DNA of 64,000 nt from Ruminococcaceae bacterium UBA3215 (GTDB lineage Bacteria > Bacillota > Clostridia > Oscillospirales > Ruminococcaceae), in contig DEWH01000026.1 in NCBI GenBank assembly GCA_002363155.1, positions 1 to 64,000 of the forward strand, given 5' to 3'. The notes under the pieces were generated by a model, which searched no databases, was not told where the DNA came from, and saw nothing but the letters and a program-made list of their open reading frames with translations. Positions 50,473-59,511 of this stretch are shown piece by piece (position 1 is the stretch's first letter; each line of letters opens with the position of its first letter). The position numbers were made by a program, and so were the translations under genes.

Positions 50473-51789
50473 TTACGGTGCAAGTTCCTCATTTGTGTAC
50501 CCGAACGCAAGTATGCCGAAATACGTCTTTTCGCCGTCGCCTTCGAGCTTTATCTCGACAGTATGCTTCTGCACGCCGTCACCCCGCATAACGAGCTGCG
50601 GTACCGGATTGCTCCAGCCGTCCTCCGCAAAGCTGTTCACGTCGCACTGCTTCTCTCCGTCAACGTAAACTTCCGCAGTGCCGAAATGCTTGTTCTTGTT
50701 GCAGTGGTACACGATAAACAGATCGTCGAACTCCATATCAAACGAGATGCCCTCGTTATCGCCTGTTTTGCGTGTCCACGCGTTAGGGAATGCAGTCAGC
50801 GGTGCGGTGTTCTCGTATTCGCCGATAGATACCGGTGTGAGCGATGCGCTGTCAAGCATGTGCATGTTCACATACTCGCTGCCGTAGATCGGAGTGACGT
50901 CTTTCGGGCCAACATCGGATAGGCGGTCGCCGTTACCTTTGAATGCCTCAAACATATACTTCACCATTTCCGCTACGAGCTTGCAGCCCTCGGGATTCGG
51001 GTGAGCGCCGTCATTCGAGTAGTCCGCCCATGTCATCGTTCCTGCTTCTATCCCGGCTGTGAGCGCATCGTTCACGCTTATCATCGGGAGGTGATACAGA
51101 TATCCGACTTCTTTCTGCCAGTCCTGACAGCTGTAGCCGTTGTCCGTGCGCATAAACAGCAGTGCGACAGCAGGCTCGCTTTCGAGCGAGAGCATCTTGC
51201 GGACAAGGCTCTCATAAGCCTCCTTTGTTACCGCGCTGTTGTCGTCGTTCACCGCAAACTCGATGAACACGATATCCGGGTCACCGCAGGGAGCTATTAC
51301 ATCTCTGTCGGAGCGGATAAGTCCGAGTGTGGACGGGGTCCCGCTCAGTCCTGCATTGACGTAGTTTATCTTTGCGTCGGGGTATTGTTCGCAGAGCCAC
51401 TGATGAGTGAGGTATGCCCAGCATTCCTCCGGCTGTACGGTGTAGCCCTCCGTGATCGAGCCGCCTATGTATGCAACGGTTATCTCTTCGCCGTTTTCGG
51501 CTTTGCTGAGTACCTTTGCAAAGCGTTCATCGCTGCCCATGGAAAGAAGCGAACGCTGTATTATCATCTCTTCGGGAGTAAGGTTTGCATTAATAACCGC
51601 TGACGTTTCTGGAGTTTCTTCCGATACCGTTTCGGTCTGCGGTTCGGAAACAGCAGTCTGTCCGGTCTGCTCCGTTTCTGCCGCGGCGGGAGCTGCGGTT
51701 GTCTGCGCAGGAGTATTTCCTCCGCATGAGCCGGCAAAAATCGTCAGAGCAGAAAGAAATGCGATAGTGCCGATCAGCTTTTTTCTCAT
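50473..51789 (-). CDS. SGNH/GDSL-type hydrolase lipoprotein
   Basis: 438 residues from the ATG at 51789, after AAAGGTGGTGATG. Signal with lipobox AGSC, Cys22, then a Thr/Ala/Glu/Pro linker (about 25-65). SGNH domain: block I YIGGSITEG with nucleophile Ser111, block III FIEFAVNDDN with Asn, and block V SNDGAHPNPEG with the Asp/His pair. A C-terminal beta domain (about 320-438) contains DGEKQCDVNSF. Enzymes of this layout remove acetyl or other esters from polysaccharides on the cell surface. Substrate is not known. Confidence 0.88.
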   Translation of the reverse strand: MRKKLIGTIAFLSALTIFAGSCGGNTPAQTTAAPAAAETEQTGQTAVSEPQTETVSEETPETSAVINANLTPEEMIIQRSLLSMGSDERFAKVLSKAENGEEITVAYIGGSITEGYTVQPEECWAYLTHQWLCEQYPDAKINYVNAGLSGTPSTLGLIRSDRDVIAPCGDPDIVFIEFAVNDDNSAVTKEAYESLVRKMLSLESEPAVALLFMRTDNGYSCQDWQKEVGYLYHLPMISVNDALTAGIEAGTMTWADYSNDGAHPNPEGCKLVAEMVKYMFEAFKGNGDRLSDVGPKDVTPIYGSEYVNMHMLDSASLTPVSIGEYENTAPLTAFPNAWTRKTGDNEGISFDMEFDDLFIVYHCNKNKHFGTAEVYVDGEKQCDVNSFAEDGWSNPVPQLVMRGDGVQKHTVEIKLEGDGEKTYFGILAFGYTNEELAP

Positions 51790-51978
51790 AACATCACCAC
51801 CTTTAATTATACATAATTCTGCAAAAAAGTCAAGAAAAAAATGCACGCGGACAGCATTCGCCCGCGGGTCACCAAACTCATGTCCGTGAAATAAAATATA
51901 TAGGGCGGTTCTGCATAAATACCGCTTCGATGTTAAAAATATAGACAGAAGATAACATCTGAAAGGACGGTAATAAAT

Positions 51979-52332
51979 ATGACGATCAAACGCGGAGAGA
52001 TATATTACGCCGATTTAAGTCCTGTCGTCGGCTCGGAACAGGGCGGTGTGCGCCCGGTGCTTATCGTGCAGAACGACATCGGAAACAAGCACAGCCCAAC
52101 TGTTATAGCAGCTGCCATAACAAGCCAGCGCGAGAAGGCGAAGCTCCCGACACATATCTCGCTTGACGCAGTGAACTGCGGGCTCGCAAAGGACTCGGTC
52201 GTGCTTCTCGAACAGGTTCGTACATTAGATAAAAAGCGGCTCAAAGAGCGTATGGGTGAGCTCGACAGCACCGATATGCACCGCGTTGACAGCGCTCTGT
52301 CCGTAAGCTTCGGTCTTACGGCGCAGGGGTGA
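51979..52332 (+). CDS. MazF/PemK-family toxin (NdoA-like endoribonuclease)
   Basis: 117 residues. The start IKRGEIYYADLSPVVGSEQGG and RPVLIVQND, then PTVIAAAITSQ, KLPTHI and the block KDSVVLLEQVRTLDKKRL match MazF/NdoA throughout. These cut mRNA at short sequences. No antitoxin-like gene lies in the 190 nt upstream (51790-51978) or downstream. Many Clostridia encode ndoA with its antitoxin, so this is an orphan by position. GAAAGGACGG is the ribosome site. Confidence 0.92.
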   Translation: MTIKRGEIYYADLSPVVGSEQGGVRPVLIVQNDIGNKHSPTVIAAAITSQREKAKLPTHISLDAVNCGLAKDSVVLLEQVRTLDKKRLKERMGELDSTDMHRVDSALSVSFGLTAQG

Positions 52333-52382
52333 GCCTCTGCGGATTCCCCGGTCGACCGTACCACAGCTTACAATGGCACAAA

Positions 52383-52412
52383 CCCGCCGAACTAATCATG
52401 TGGTTCGGCGGG
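52383..52412 (+). terminator. Hairpin after the mazF-like gene
   Basis: CCCGCCGAAC and GTTCGGCGGG are exact 10-bp arms around ten bases. There is no U run. Confidence 0.55.
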
Positions 52413-52432
52413 AATTGAACAATAAGCAGCGA

Positions 52433-52469
52433 TTAATGAATGAATAATGAATAATGAATAATGAATAGT
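52433..52469. repeat. Short tandem repeat of TGAATAA units
   Basis: Four to five copies of the 7-mer TGAATAA (as ATGAATA) stand between the mazF hairpin and the tRNA terminator. Confidence 0.7.
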
Positions 52470-52503
52470 AAAAAAATCTCCCGACGATGTCGGGAGATTT
52501 TTT
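52470..52503 (-). terminator. Terminator of tRNA-Ser
   Basis: AATCTCCCGAC and GTCGGGAGATT arms around GAT, with A run on one side and T run on the other, so it can act in both directions. Confidence 0.8.
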
Positions 52504-52594
52504 GGCGGAGAAGGAGGGATTCGAACCCTCGAACCGCTTTTGACGGTTACACGATTTCCAATCGTGCGCGCTCGACCAGCTACGCGACTTCTCC
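52503..52594 (-). tRNA. tRNA-Ser (anticodon GGA)
   Basis: On the minus strand, acceptor stem GGAGAAG pairs with CTTCTCC, followed by G and an encoded CCA. The anticodon arm is CGATT-GGA-AATCG, reading UCC/UCU. A long variable arm (CCGTCAAAAGCGG) marks a class II serine tRNA, and the T arm is GAGGGTTCGAATCCCTC. Confidence 0.97.
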
Positions 52595-52615
52595 ATAACG
52601 GGTTTACAAGAATTT

Positions 52616-52644
52616 ATTTTAGCACATTTCTCCCCGTTTGTCAA
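52616..52644 (-). promoter_or_regulatory. Promoter of tRNA-Ser
   Basis: On the minus strand, TTGACA (52644-52639), 17 nt, TAAAAT (52621-52616), 22 nt before the mature 5' end. Confidence 0.8.
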
Positions 52645-52781
52645 TAGTTTTCCCGAAAAAATCCGGACAGACGGCTCTTTTTTTATTTGCGGGAGGTGTG
52701 CAGGCATAGGATATCCCGTAAAACAGAGCGATAAGGAAAAAATGCAACAATTAAACTGCGGATTTTAGGCACTTTTATACG

Positions 52782-52810
52782 TTGACTTTTTCTGTGAAAT
52801 GTAATATTAT
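52782..52810 (+). promoter_or_regulatory. Promoter of the V/A-type ATPase operon
   Basis: TTGACT (52782-52787), 17 nt, TATTAT (52805-52810), 55 nt before the first gene. Confidence 0.7.
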
Positions 52811-52864
52811 AAATAGGTATGTACGTTTGTAAATTGTATGTAAAATGAAGAGGGGGCAACCGGC

Positions 52865-53179
52865 ATGGACAATTCCGTAGCCACTATAATCGAAATGGAC
52901 AGGAAGGCAAGAGCGGCAGCCGAAGAAGCTTCGCGGAAAGCGGAAGCCATACTTGCCGACGCGCGCAAAAAGAAAGAACAGACAGCCGCCGAGAATGCCG
53001 AAAAGCTTGCCGCACAGACGGAAGCGCTTATGTCCGGGATAAAATCGGCTTCCGACAAGGATATTTCCGAAGCCGAGAAAAAGGCAGATGAGAAATGCCG
53101 TATCCTCGACGAGAAAATGGCGGCAGGCAAAGACGCGTGGAAGAAAGAGATCAAAGACCGCATTCTCTCTCTTGACTGA
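52865..53179 (+). CDS. V/A-type ATPase subunit G/H (peripheral stalk)
   Basis: 104 residues, almost entirely charged helix (Ala, Glu, Lys), starting DNSVATIIEMDRKARAAAEE. This is the form of the G (archaeal H) subunit, which pairs with subunit E in the peripheral stalks. It is the first gene of the operon. Sequence alone is low-complexity; position before subunits C, I and K makes the call. An AGAGGGGG site precedes the ATG. Confidence 0.75.
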   Translation: MDNSVATIIEMDRKARAAAEEASRKAEAILADARKKKEQTAAENAEKLAAQTEALMSGIKSASDKDISEAEKKADEKCRILDEKMAAGKDAWKKEIKDRILSLD

Positions 53180-53219
53180 GCAGATGCGATATCTTAATTG
53201 ACAGGAGGTGCGGAAGAGC

Positions 53220-54236
53220 TTGGCGAACAATGCAGTTACCGCAAAGGCGCGTGCCGTTTACGGAAAATTTCTCACAAAGGACGACTATATCAGCCTTCTG
53301 CACAAAGGCTCGATCTCCGCGGCAGTCGCTTATTTAAAGACCAAACCGCTGTATGAAGCGATCTTCGCCGATACCGCGGAGCTGTCGATACACAGAGAGC
53401 AGGCGGAACAGCTCATAAACCAGAACGTTTTCGACAACTACCTGCGCCTGTGCAGGTACGCCTCCGGCGATAAAAAGGGCATAATGAGCTTCCATGTGAA
53501 GCAGGCGGAATGCGAACAGCTCTCAAAAGCCGTTATTGCGGTCATCTCCGGTACGCAGGAGGGCTATCTGCGCTCTTTCCCGGAGTATATGAGCGAGCAT
53601 TTTTGCTTCGACCCGCTGGGACTTGCGGCAGCAAAGAAGCTTCCGGACATTGCGGCGGCTATAAAGGGAACGATGTACAGCAGACCTCTTGATCCGCTGC
53701 TGAACGATCCTTCGCCGGACATAAACCGCATAGTGACGATGATAAATGTCTGCTACATAAAGTGGGCGTTTGAGCAGACGGACAAGACCGAAAAGGGCAG
53801 GACCCGTGAGCTTCTGAAGGAGTTTATCCTGCATAAAACGGACGCGGACAACCTGCTGATGTGCTACCGCATGAAGAAGACATTCTCCGCGGACAGCGCC
53901 GGCATCTCGGAATTGCTGATACCCTATCACAGACGGCTTCGCGTAAAGGACATACAGGACGCGCTGAAGATGCCGGATCCGGTATCGGCGCTCAAAGAGC
54001 TGTTTGTAAAGGTACGGGCTGCCGCTCCGGAGGATCTTGCGATACCGGAAGTGGGCGTGAACATCGCGGACTACCGCTATTTCCGCCACCGGCTCGCGGT
54101 AAGCACGGGCGAGACCGAGTCGCTGTACTCGCTTATGATGCTGCTCCGGGCGGAGAGCGTGAACCTGTGCAGGATAATAGAGGGGCTCCGATACGGGCTG
54201 CCGCCGGAAGAGACAGAAAAGTATCTGATAATATAA
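53220..54236 (+). CDS. ntpC: V/A-type ATPase subunit C (AtpC/NtpC)
   Basis: 338 residues from a TTG at 53220, 11 bases after AGGAGG; a GTG at 53208 overlaps that site. Helical throughout, with ARAVYGKFLTKDDYISLL and later KWAFEQTDKTEK, ADNLLMCYRMKKTF and LMMLLRAESVNLCRIIEGL, the features of the V-ATPase C/d family. It forms the funnel that connects the membrane rotor with the central stalk. Subunit I follows after 18 nt. Confidence 0.88.
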   Translation: MANNAVTAKARAVYGKFLTKDDYISLLHKGSISAAVAYLKTKPLYEAIFADTAELSIHREQAEQLINQNVFDNYLRLCRYASGDKKGIMSFHVKQAECEQLSKAVIAVISGTQEGYLRSFPEYMSEHFCFDPLGLAAAKKLPDIAAAIKGTMYSRPLDPLLNDPSPDINRIVTMINVCYIKWAFEQTDKTEKGRTRELLKEFILHKTDADNLLMCYRMKKTFSADSAGISELLIPYHRRLRVKDIQDALKMPDPVSALKELFVKVRAAAPEDLAIPEVGVNIADYRYFRHRLAVSTGETESLYSLMMLLRAESVNLCRIIEGLRYGLPPEETEKYLII

Positions 54237-54254
54237 GAAAGGACACGGCGAACA

Positions 54255-56297
54255 ATGGCAATTGAAAAAGTGACGCTTGTGTATATAGAGGGCAGTCTCC
54301 GCAAGATCAGCAAGACCCTTGCGAAGTGCTGCGAGAGCGGGGCTTTCCACATAAACCCGCCTCCCGACACCTCCGGCACCGACTTCACCGCGAAGATCAT
54401 GAAGGACAAGGGTGTTTACGAGCGCATGATAAAGCGCACGAAAGCGATCGCGGAATCCGTCGGGGTGAAGCTTGACGACAAGGTGCAGCATGACGATATC
54501 GAATACAACACCAGCACCGACTTCAAGGACTACCTTGACTCTGTTGACAATATGCAGAAAGATCTTGCGGACGAAAAGCTCCGGCTTAGCTCGGAGCTCA
54601 GGTCAAAGAGCGCGATATATCACAATCTTCTGCGCTTCCAGGGACTTGACGCGGATATCTCGGAGCTGCTGTCATGCAGGTATGTCAAGGCGCGGTTCGG
54701 GCGGATCCCCAACGGAAGCATAAGAAAGCTTTCATTCTATGATGACAGAATGTTCTTCTTCTACCCCTTTGAAAAAAAGGAGAACTTCACATGGTGCCTT
54801 TACATAACGCCGACAGACGAGAAGAACAGCACCGACTACCTCTTCAACAGCCTCGGATTCGAGCGCACGGAACTTCCGGATTACCTCAAAGGCAATTCCG
54901 ATCAGGCGGCGAACAAGCTGCTGGAAGAGATGGACAGCGATCTCGAACGAATGAACGCGATAGAGGACGAGCTTAAAAAGATCGCCGACAGCGTGGGCGT
55001 GAAGCTCTCGAAAGTCTATGCGAAGCTGAAGGTCATCAACAGCAGCTATGAGCTGAGAACAAACGTTACCGCGTTCGACAACAAGTTCCACTTCTCCGGC
55101 TATATCCCGAGCCGCGAAAAGAAGCGCTTCTCGGAGCTTATGGCTGATGTGGGAGATGTGACTGTCACCTACCGCGAGACGACTCCGGACGACACGTCGG
55201 CGCCTGTGATACTGAAAAACAACCGGCTGTTCCGTCCTTTCGAGATGTTCGTGAAGATGTACGGGCTTCCTGCCGCCAACGGCATAGACCCTACTCCGAT
55301 AGTGGCGATAACCTATATGCTGCTGTACGGAATGATGTTCGGAGATGTAGGACAGGGTATCTGCATAATGCTGCTCGGTCTGCTGCTCACGAAGTTTACG
55401 AAAGCCGGACTTGCCCCGATAATCACGCGTATCGGCTTCTCAAGCACGGTATTCGGATTCGTGTACGGCTCGGTGTTCGGAAACGAAGAGCTGCTGAAAG
55501 ACTTCGCGGTATTCCGGTTCCCGCCGATCTACTCGCTGTTCTATAAGGAGCCGCCGGAGGACGTATTCCAGGCTTCCACGCTGTTCCTGATAATGGCGCT
55601 AATCGTGGGGATCGTGCTGATACTGCTGACGATGATAATAAACATCATAGTGAGCCTTAAGATGAGGGATTTCGAGTCCGGCATCTTCGGCGCAAGCGGT
55701 ATCTGCGGATTTGTACTGTACGCGTCTCTTATCGCCGGTTTCGGCTGCAGCATGGCGCTCGGAATTGAGATAATGAACCCTGTTTATGTGGTATTTCTGA
55801 TAGCGCTTCCGCTGGCGCTGATATTCTTCAAGGAACCGCTGCTGCACCTTATGGAGACTCACGGACTCAAGCAGGGGGCAAGGGCTGCCAACGGCGGCAA
55901 CGTCAACACCGGACTCAAGGCAAAGCTTGCCGCGATGAACGAGAGCGGGGCTTCCGCACCAGAGAAGAAGTCGGTGGGAATGTTCATAATCGAGGGTGTT
56001 ATAGATCTCTTCGAGACCTGCCTTACCTACGTTACAAACACGATGTCATATCTGCGTATCGGCGGATTTATACTGAGCCACGCGGGACTGATGCTGGTAT
56101 TCAGCATCATAGCGGGAATGTTCGACGGCGTCGGCAGCATAATAGTGCTGATAGTCGGAAACATCTTCGTTACCGGATTTGAAGGCTTCATCGTCGGGAT
56201 ACAGGTACTCCGTCTCGAGTTCTACGAGCTGTTCAGCCGTTACTTCAAGAGCGGCGGGATACCGTTCAAAAGCGTTTCGGCAAACATAAAGGCATGA
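54255..56297 (+). CDS. ntpI: V/A-type ATPase subunit I (membrane stator, a subunit)
   Basis: 680 residues. A cytoplasmic N-terminal half (1-330) with coiled coils, starting AIEKVTLVYIEGSLRK. The C-terminal half has about seven spans, starting PTPIVAITYMLLYGMMFGDV (typical for the family), and the segment with the essential Arg near TMSYLRIGGFILSHAGLMLV. It provides the ion path next to the K ring. Confidence 0.94.
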   Translation: MAIEKVTLVYIEGSLRKISKTLAKCCESGAFHINPPPDTSGTDFTAKIMKDKGVYERMIKRTKAIAESVGVKLDDKVQHDDIEYNTSTDFKDYLDSVDNMQKDLADEKLRLSSELRSKSAIYHNLLRFQGLDADISELLSCRYVKARFGRIPNGSIRKLSFYDDRMFFFYPFEKKENFTWCLYITPTDEKNSTDYLFNSLGFERTELPDYLKGNSDQAANKLLEEMDSDLERMNAIEDELKKIADSVGVKLSKVYAKLKVINSSYELRTNVTAFDNKFHFSGYIPSREKKRFSELMADVGDVTVTYRETTPDDTSAPVILKNNRLFRPFEMFVKMYGLPAANGIDPTPIVAITYMLLYGMMFGDVGQGICIMLLGLLLTKFTKAGLAPIITRIGFSSTVFGFVYGSVFGNEELLKDFAVFRFPPIYSLFYKEPPEDVFQASTLFLIMALIVGIVLILLTMIINIIVSLKMRDFESGIFGASGICGFVLYASLIAGFGCSMALGIEIMNPVYVVFLIALPLALIFFKEPLLHLMETHGLKQGARAANGGNVNTGLKAKLAAMNESGASAPEKKSVGMFIIEGVIDLFETCLTYVTNTMSYLRIGGFILSHAGLMLVFSIIAGMFDGVGSIIVLIVGNIFVTGFEGFIVGIQVLRLEFYELFSRYFKSGGIPFKSVSANIKA

Positions 56298-56347
56298 ATC
56301 TGACCGTCCGCGGTCTTTATATCACATTCATTTTGGAGGAAAAGACA

Positions 56348-56785
56348 ATGTTATTATATTTATTACCGCTTTTTGCACTGGCAATGATAATCGTACCGCT
56401 GGTATATGCGATACATAAGGCTCACACAGGCAAGGAGTTCAGCCGCAGGCGTGCGATACTGCTCAACGGCGGTCTGTTTATGGGAACTATGATCCTTATG
56501 ACCGTGCTTATGCCTATAATCGCGGCTGCGGAGGGTGATCCGGCTGCGGCAGCACAGGCTGCCGGCGCGACTGTCGGCGACGGACTCAAGTACCTTGCCG
56601 CCGCGCTTCCTACCGGACTTGCTACCATAGGTACCGGTATAGCGGTCGCAAATGCGGCTTCCGCGGCTATCGGAGCTATCAGCGAGGACGAGAAGAACTT
56701 CTCCAAGGCGCTTATCTTCGTTGCACTGGGTGAAGGTGTCGCTATCTACGGACTTCTCGTTTCCATACTCATACTCAACGGTTAA
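56348..56785 (+). CDS. ntpK: V/A-type ATPase subunit K (membrane rotor)
   Basis: 145 residues from the ATG at 56348, preceded by GGAGGAAAAGAC; an earlier start at 56294 overlaps the previous gene and lacks a site. An extra N-terminal span, a second span (NGGLFMGTMILMTVLMPI), then the rotor hairpin with Glu129 in VALGEGVAIYGLL. Val100 lies 29 residues before Glu129, the place of Gln110 relative to Glu139 in Na+-binding Enterococcus hirae NtpK. A Na+ site is therefore not supported, and proton coupling is more likely by inference. Confidence 0.93.
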   Translation: MLLYLLPLFALAMIIVPLVYAIHKAHTGKEFSRRRAILLNGGLFMGTMILMTVLMPIIAAAEGDPAAAAQAAGATVGDGLKYLAAALPTGLATIGTGIAVANAASAAIGAISEDEKNFSKALIFVALGEGVAIYGLLVSILILNG

Positions 56786-56796
56786 GGGCAGACCCT

Positions 56797-57105
56797 ATGA
56801 GATGCTATCTTATAAGCGATAACGTTGATACCCAGATGGGTATGCGTATTGCCGGAGTTGAGGGCGTTGTCGTGCATAAGCACGACGAGGTCATGGACGC
56901 GCTGAAACAGGCGGTGTCGCAGGACGATATCGCGGCTGTGTTTGTCACGAAGAAGCTGGTGGAGCTGTGCAGAGCGGAGATAGCCGAGCTGAAGCTCACC
57001 CTCAGAAAGCCGCTTATCGTCGAGATCCCGGACAGACACGGCGATTCACACATTTCCGAGACGCTGAGCAGATACGTCAGCGACGCTGTCGGGATCAAGA
57101 TGTGA
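56797..57105 (+). CDS. ntpG: V/A-type ATPase subunit F
   Basis: 102 residues. Rossmann-like start CYLISDNVDTQMGMRIAGVE, then DDIAAVFVTKKLVEL and KPLIVEIPDRHGD, the family pattern for the F (E. hirae G) subunit, which binds subunit D in the central stalk and can regulate turnover. It begins 11 nt after ntpK. Confidence 0.88.
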   Translation: MRCYLISDNVDTQMGMRIAGVEGVVVHKHDEVMDALKQAVSQDDIAAVFVTKKLVELCRAEIAELKLTLRKPLIVEIPDRHGDSHISETLSRYVSDAVGIKM

Positions 57106-57138
57106 TCCGGCACCTACGCCCGAAAGGAGAACTGCGTA

Positions 57139-57729
57139 ATGGCAGATTTAGTTACAAAGCTCGGTCAGCTTGAAAAGCGGATAAATGCAGCCGCGGAAGC
57201 GGACGCGAAGAATATCCTTGCAGATGCGGAAAAGCGTGCCGAGGCTATGATAAATGAGGAAAATGAGCGGAGCGAAAAGGAACACGGCAGCGCTCTTAAT
57301 GTCCGGGTGTCGAAATACCGGAGCGCCGAGAGAAAGCGCGTTTCCGAGAAGAAATACGCCGCCGACAGGAAAGTCCTGCTGCACAGGAACGAGCTTGTGG
57401 ACGGGCTTTTCGGTGAGATAAGGAAAGAGATCGGTGATTTCACCGCTTCCGGCGATTATGCCGCTCATCTGGAAAAATGCGTCAAAGCTGCGGACAGCCG
57501 GGAAAAGCTTGACGCGTCGGCTACGGTCTATTGCCGCAAAGCCGATCTCGATGCAGTCGGTAAGCTTGCCGGACAGTACGGCGCGGCGGTTGAGACTGAC
57601 AGGAACATAGTTCTCGGCGGACTTATCTTCAAATACCCCGAAAAGGGCATATACATTGACCTTACGCTGGATACCGCGTTCGAGAGCGAGCGCGGAGCTT
57701 TCGCCGCAAGGTCGGAAATGCAGCTCTGA
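57139..57729 (+). CDS. ntpE: V/A-type ATPase subunit E (peripheral stalk)
   Basis: 196 residues. A long N-terminal charged helix with ANAKEADAKNIL-like pattern (AAAEADAKNILADAEKRAEA), then an alpha/beta C-terminal domain with LGGLIFKYPEKGIYIDLTLD, the conserved end of subunit E. It pairs with the G/H subunit to link the head with subunit I. Confidence 0.9.
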   Translation: MADLVTKLGQLEKRINAAAEADAKNILADAEKRAEAMINEENERSEKEHGSALNVRVSKYRSAERKRVSEKKYAADRKVLLHRNELVDGLFGEIRKEIGDFTASGDYAAHLEKCVKAADSREKLDASATVYCRKADLDAVGKLAGQYGAAVETDRNIVLGGLIFKYPEKGIYIDLTLDTAFESERGAFAARSEMQL

Positions 57730-57743
57730 AAGGAATCCACGGA

Positions 57744-59495
57744 ATGAACAATACCATTTATGCGATAAACGGACCCGTTATCAAGCTGCGTGAGACCAAG
57801 GATTTCGCTATGCGCGAGATGGTCTATGTCGGCAGAAAACACCTTATCGGTGAAGTTATCGGTGTAAACGACAAATTCACCACCATACAGGTCTATGAGA
57901 ATACCGCGGGTCTTAAAATAGGCGAGGAGGTCGAGGGTACCGGCTCCCCCATGAGCGTAACTCTCGGACCGGGAATAATCTCCGCGATCTTCGACGGTAT
58001 CGCCCGCCCGCTCACAGCTATGAAAAAGACGGACGGCGTTTATGTCACCGAGGGAAGCGATATCCCCACCGTCGATCAGGAGCGGGAATTTGATGTGACC
58101 GTTCTTGTCAGCGAGGGCGACGAGCTCTCTCCGGGTCAGATATATGCGGAATGCCCCGAATCCCCCCTTATCGTCAACCGCGCTATGGTGCCGCCTTATG
58201 TCGGAAAGTGCAGGGTGACTTATGCTGCCCCCAATGGCAGGTATAAGGTGAATGACACTATACTGAAAGTTGATGCGAACGGTGAGGAAGTCGTCCTTAC
58301 GCTCTGTCAGCGGTGGCCGATAAGAACCCCCCGCCCCGTTACCAACCGTATCCCGATCAATACCCCTCTTATCACAGGTCAGCGTGTGCTTGACTCGATA
58401 GTTCCTATCGCAAAGGGCGGCACTGCGGCAATACCCGGAGGCTTCGGCACCGGAAAGACAATGACCCAGCACCAGATCGCAAAGTGGTGCGATGCGGATA
58501 TCATCGTGTACATAGGCTGCGGAGAGCGCGGAAACGAGATGACGCAGGTTCTTGAGGAGTTCTCGGAGCTTATTGACCCGAAGAGCGGCAAGCACCTCAC
58601 CGACAGGACTGTCCTTATCGCCAACACCTCAAATATGCCGGTTGCGGCGCGTGAGGCTTCTATCTATACAGGGATCACCATTGCGGAATACTACCGCGAC
58701 ATGGGCTATGATATAGCAATAATGGCGGACTCCACATCACGCTGGGCGGAAGCGCTCCGTGAGATATCCGGACGACTGGAGGAGATGCCGGCGGAAGAGG
58801 GATACCCGGCATACCTGCCTTCACGCCTTGCGGAATTCTACGAGCGTGCGGGAAACTGCAATGTTCTCTCCGGAAAGCGCGGAAGCGTTACAATAATCGG
58901 CGCAGTTTCGCCGGCAGGCTCCGACTTCTCCGAGCCGGTAACACAGAACACGAAGAGATTCGTGCGCTGCTTTATCGCGCTTGACAAGCCGCTTGCTTAT
59001 GCCCGCCACTACCCTGCTATCAACTGGCTCACCAGCTACTCCGAATATATCCCGGATTTCTCGGACTACTACGCAAAGAACGTGGGCGAGGACTTCCTTG
59101 ATGTCCGCCAGGAGATAAGCAACATACTGCTCGAAGAGAACAAGCTGATGGAGATAGTAAAGCTGATCGGTTCGGACGTTCTTCCCGACGACCAGAAGAT
59201 CGTGCTCGAAACCGCAAAGGTCATCAGAGTCGGCTTCCTCCAGCAGAACGCGTTCCACAAGGACGACACGTTCGTTCCCATGAGCAAGCAGCTCCTTATG
59301 ATGCGGGTGATACTGCGCCTTTATCATGCTGCGGCAGACGCATTGAAGCGAGGTACTGCGGTGGCGGATATCCTCGGGACAGGGCTTTTCGACAAGCTCA
59401 TAAAGATGAAATACGACATTCCGAACGACAAGCCGGAAATGTTTGACGAATACAGCAGAGATATCGACGAGAAGCTCGGCTCGGCTGAAAAGTGA
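57744..59495 (+). CDS. ntpA: V/A-type ATPase catalytic subunit A
   Basis: 583 residues. The Walker A motif is GGFGTGKTMTQHQIAKW (about 231-247), with YIGCGERGNEMTQVLEEF and MADSTSRWAEALREISGRLEEM (Walker B region). The non-homologous insert typical of A subunits is present at about 110-190. This subunit binds and hydrolyses or makes ATP. It starts 14 nt after ntpE. Confidence 0.97.
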   Translation: MNNTIYAINGPVIKLRETKDFAMREMVYVGRKHLIGEVIGVNDKFTTIQVYENTAGLKIGEEVEGTGSPMSVTLGPGIISAIFDGIARPLTAMKKTDGVYVTEGSDIPTVDQEREFDVTVLVSEGDELSPGQIYAECPESPLIVNRAMVPPYVGKCRVTYAAPNGRYKVNDTILKVDANGEEVVLTLCQRWPIRTPRPVTNRIPINTPLITGQRVLDSIVPIAKGGTAAIPGGFGTGKTMTQHQIAKWCDADIIVYIGCGERGNEMTQVLEEFSELIDPKSGKHLTDRTVLIANTSNMPVAAREASIYTGITIAEYYRDMGYDIAIMADSTSRWAEALREISGRLEEMPAEEGYPAYLPSRLAEFYERAGNCNVLSGKRGSVTIIGAVSPAGSDFSEPVTQNTKRFVRCFIALDKPLAYARHYPAINWLTSYSEYIPDFSDYYAKNVGEDFLDVRQEISNILLEENKLMEIVKLIGSDVLPDDQKIVLETAKVIRVGFLQQNAFHKDDTFVPMSKQLLMMRVILRLYHAAADALKRGTAVADILGTGLFDKLIKMKYDIPNDKPEMFDEYSRDIDEKLGSAEK

Positions 59496-59511
59496 GAGAG
59501 GACGTGTTTAT

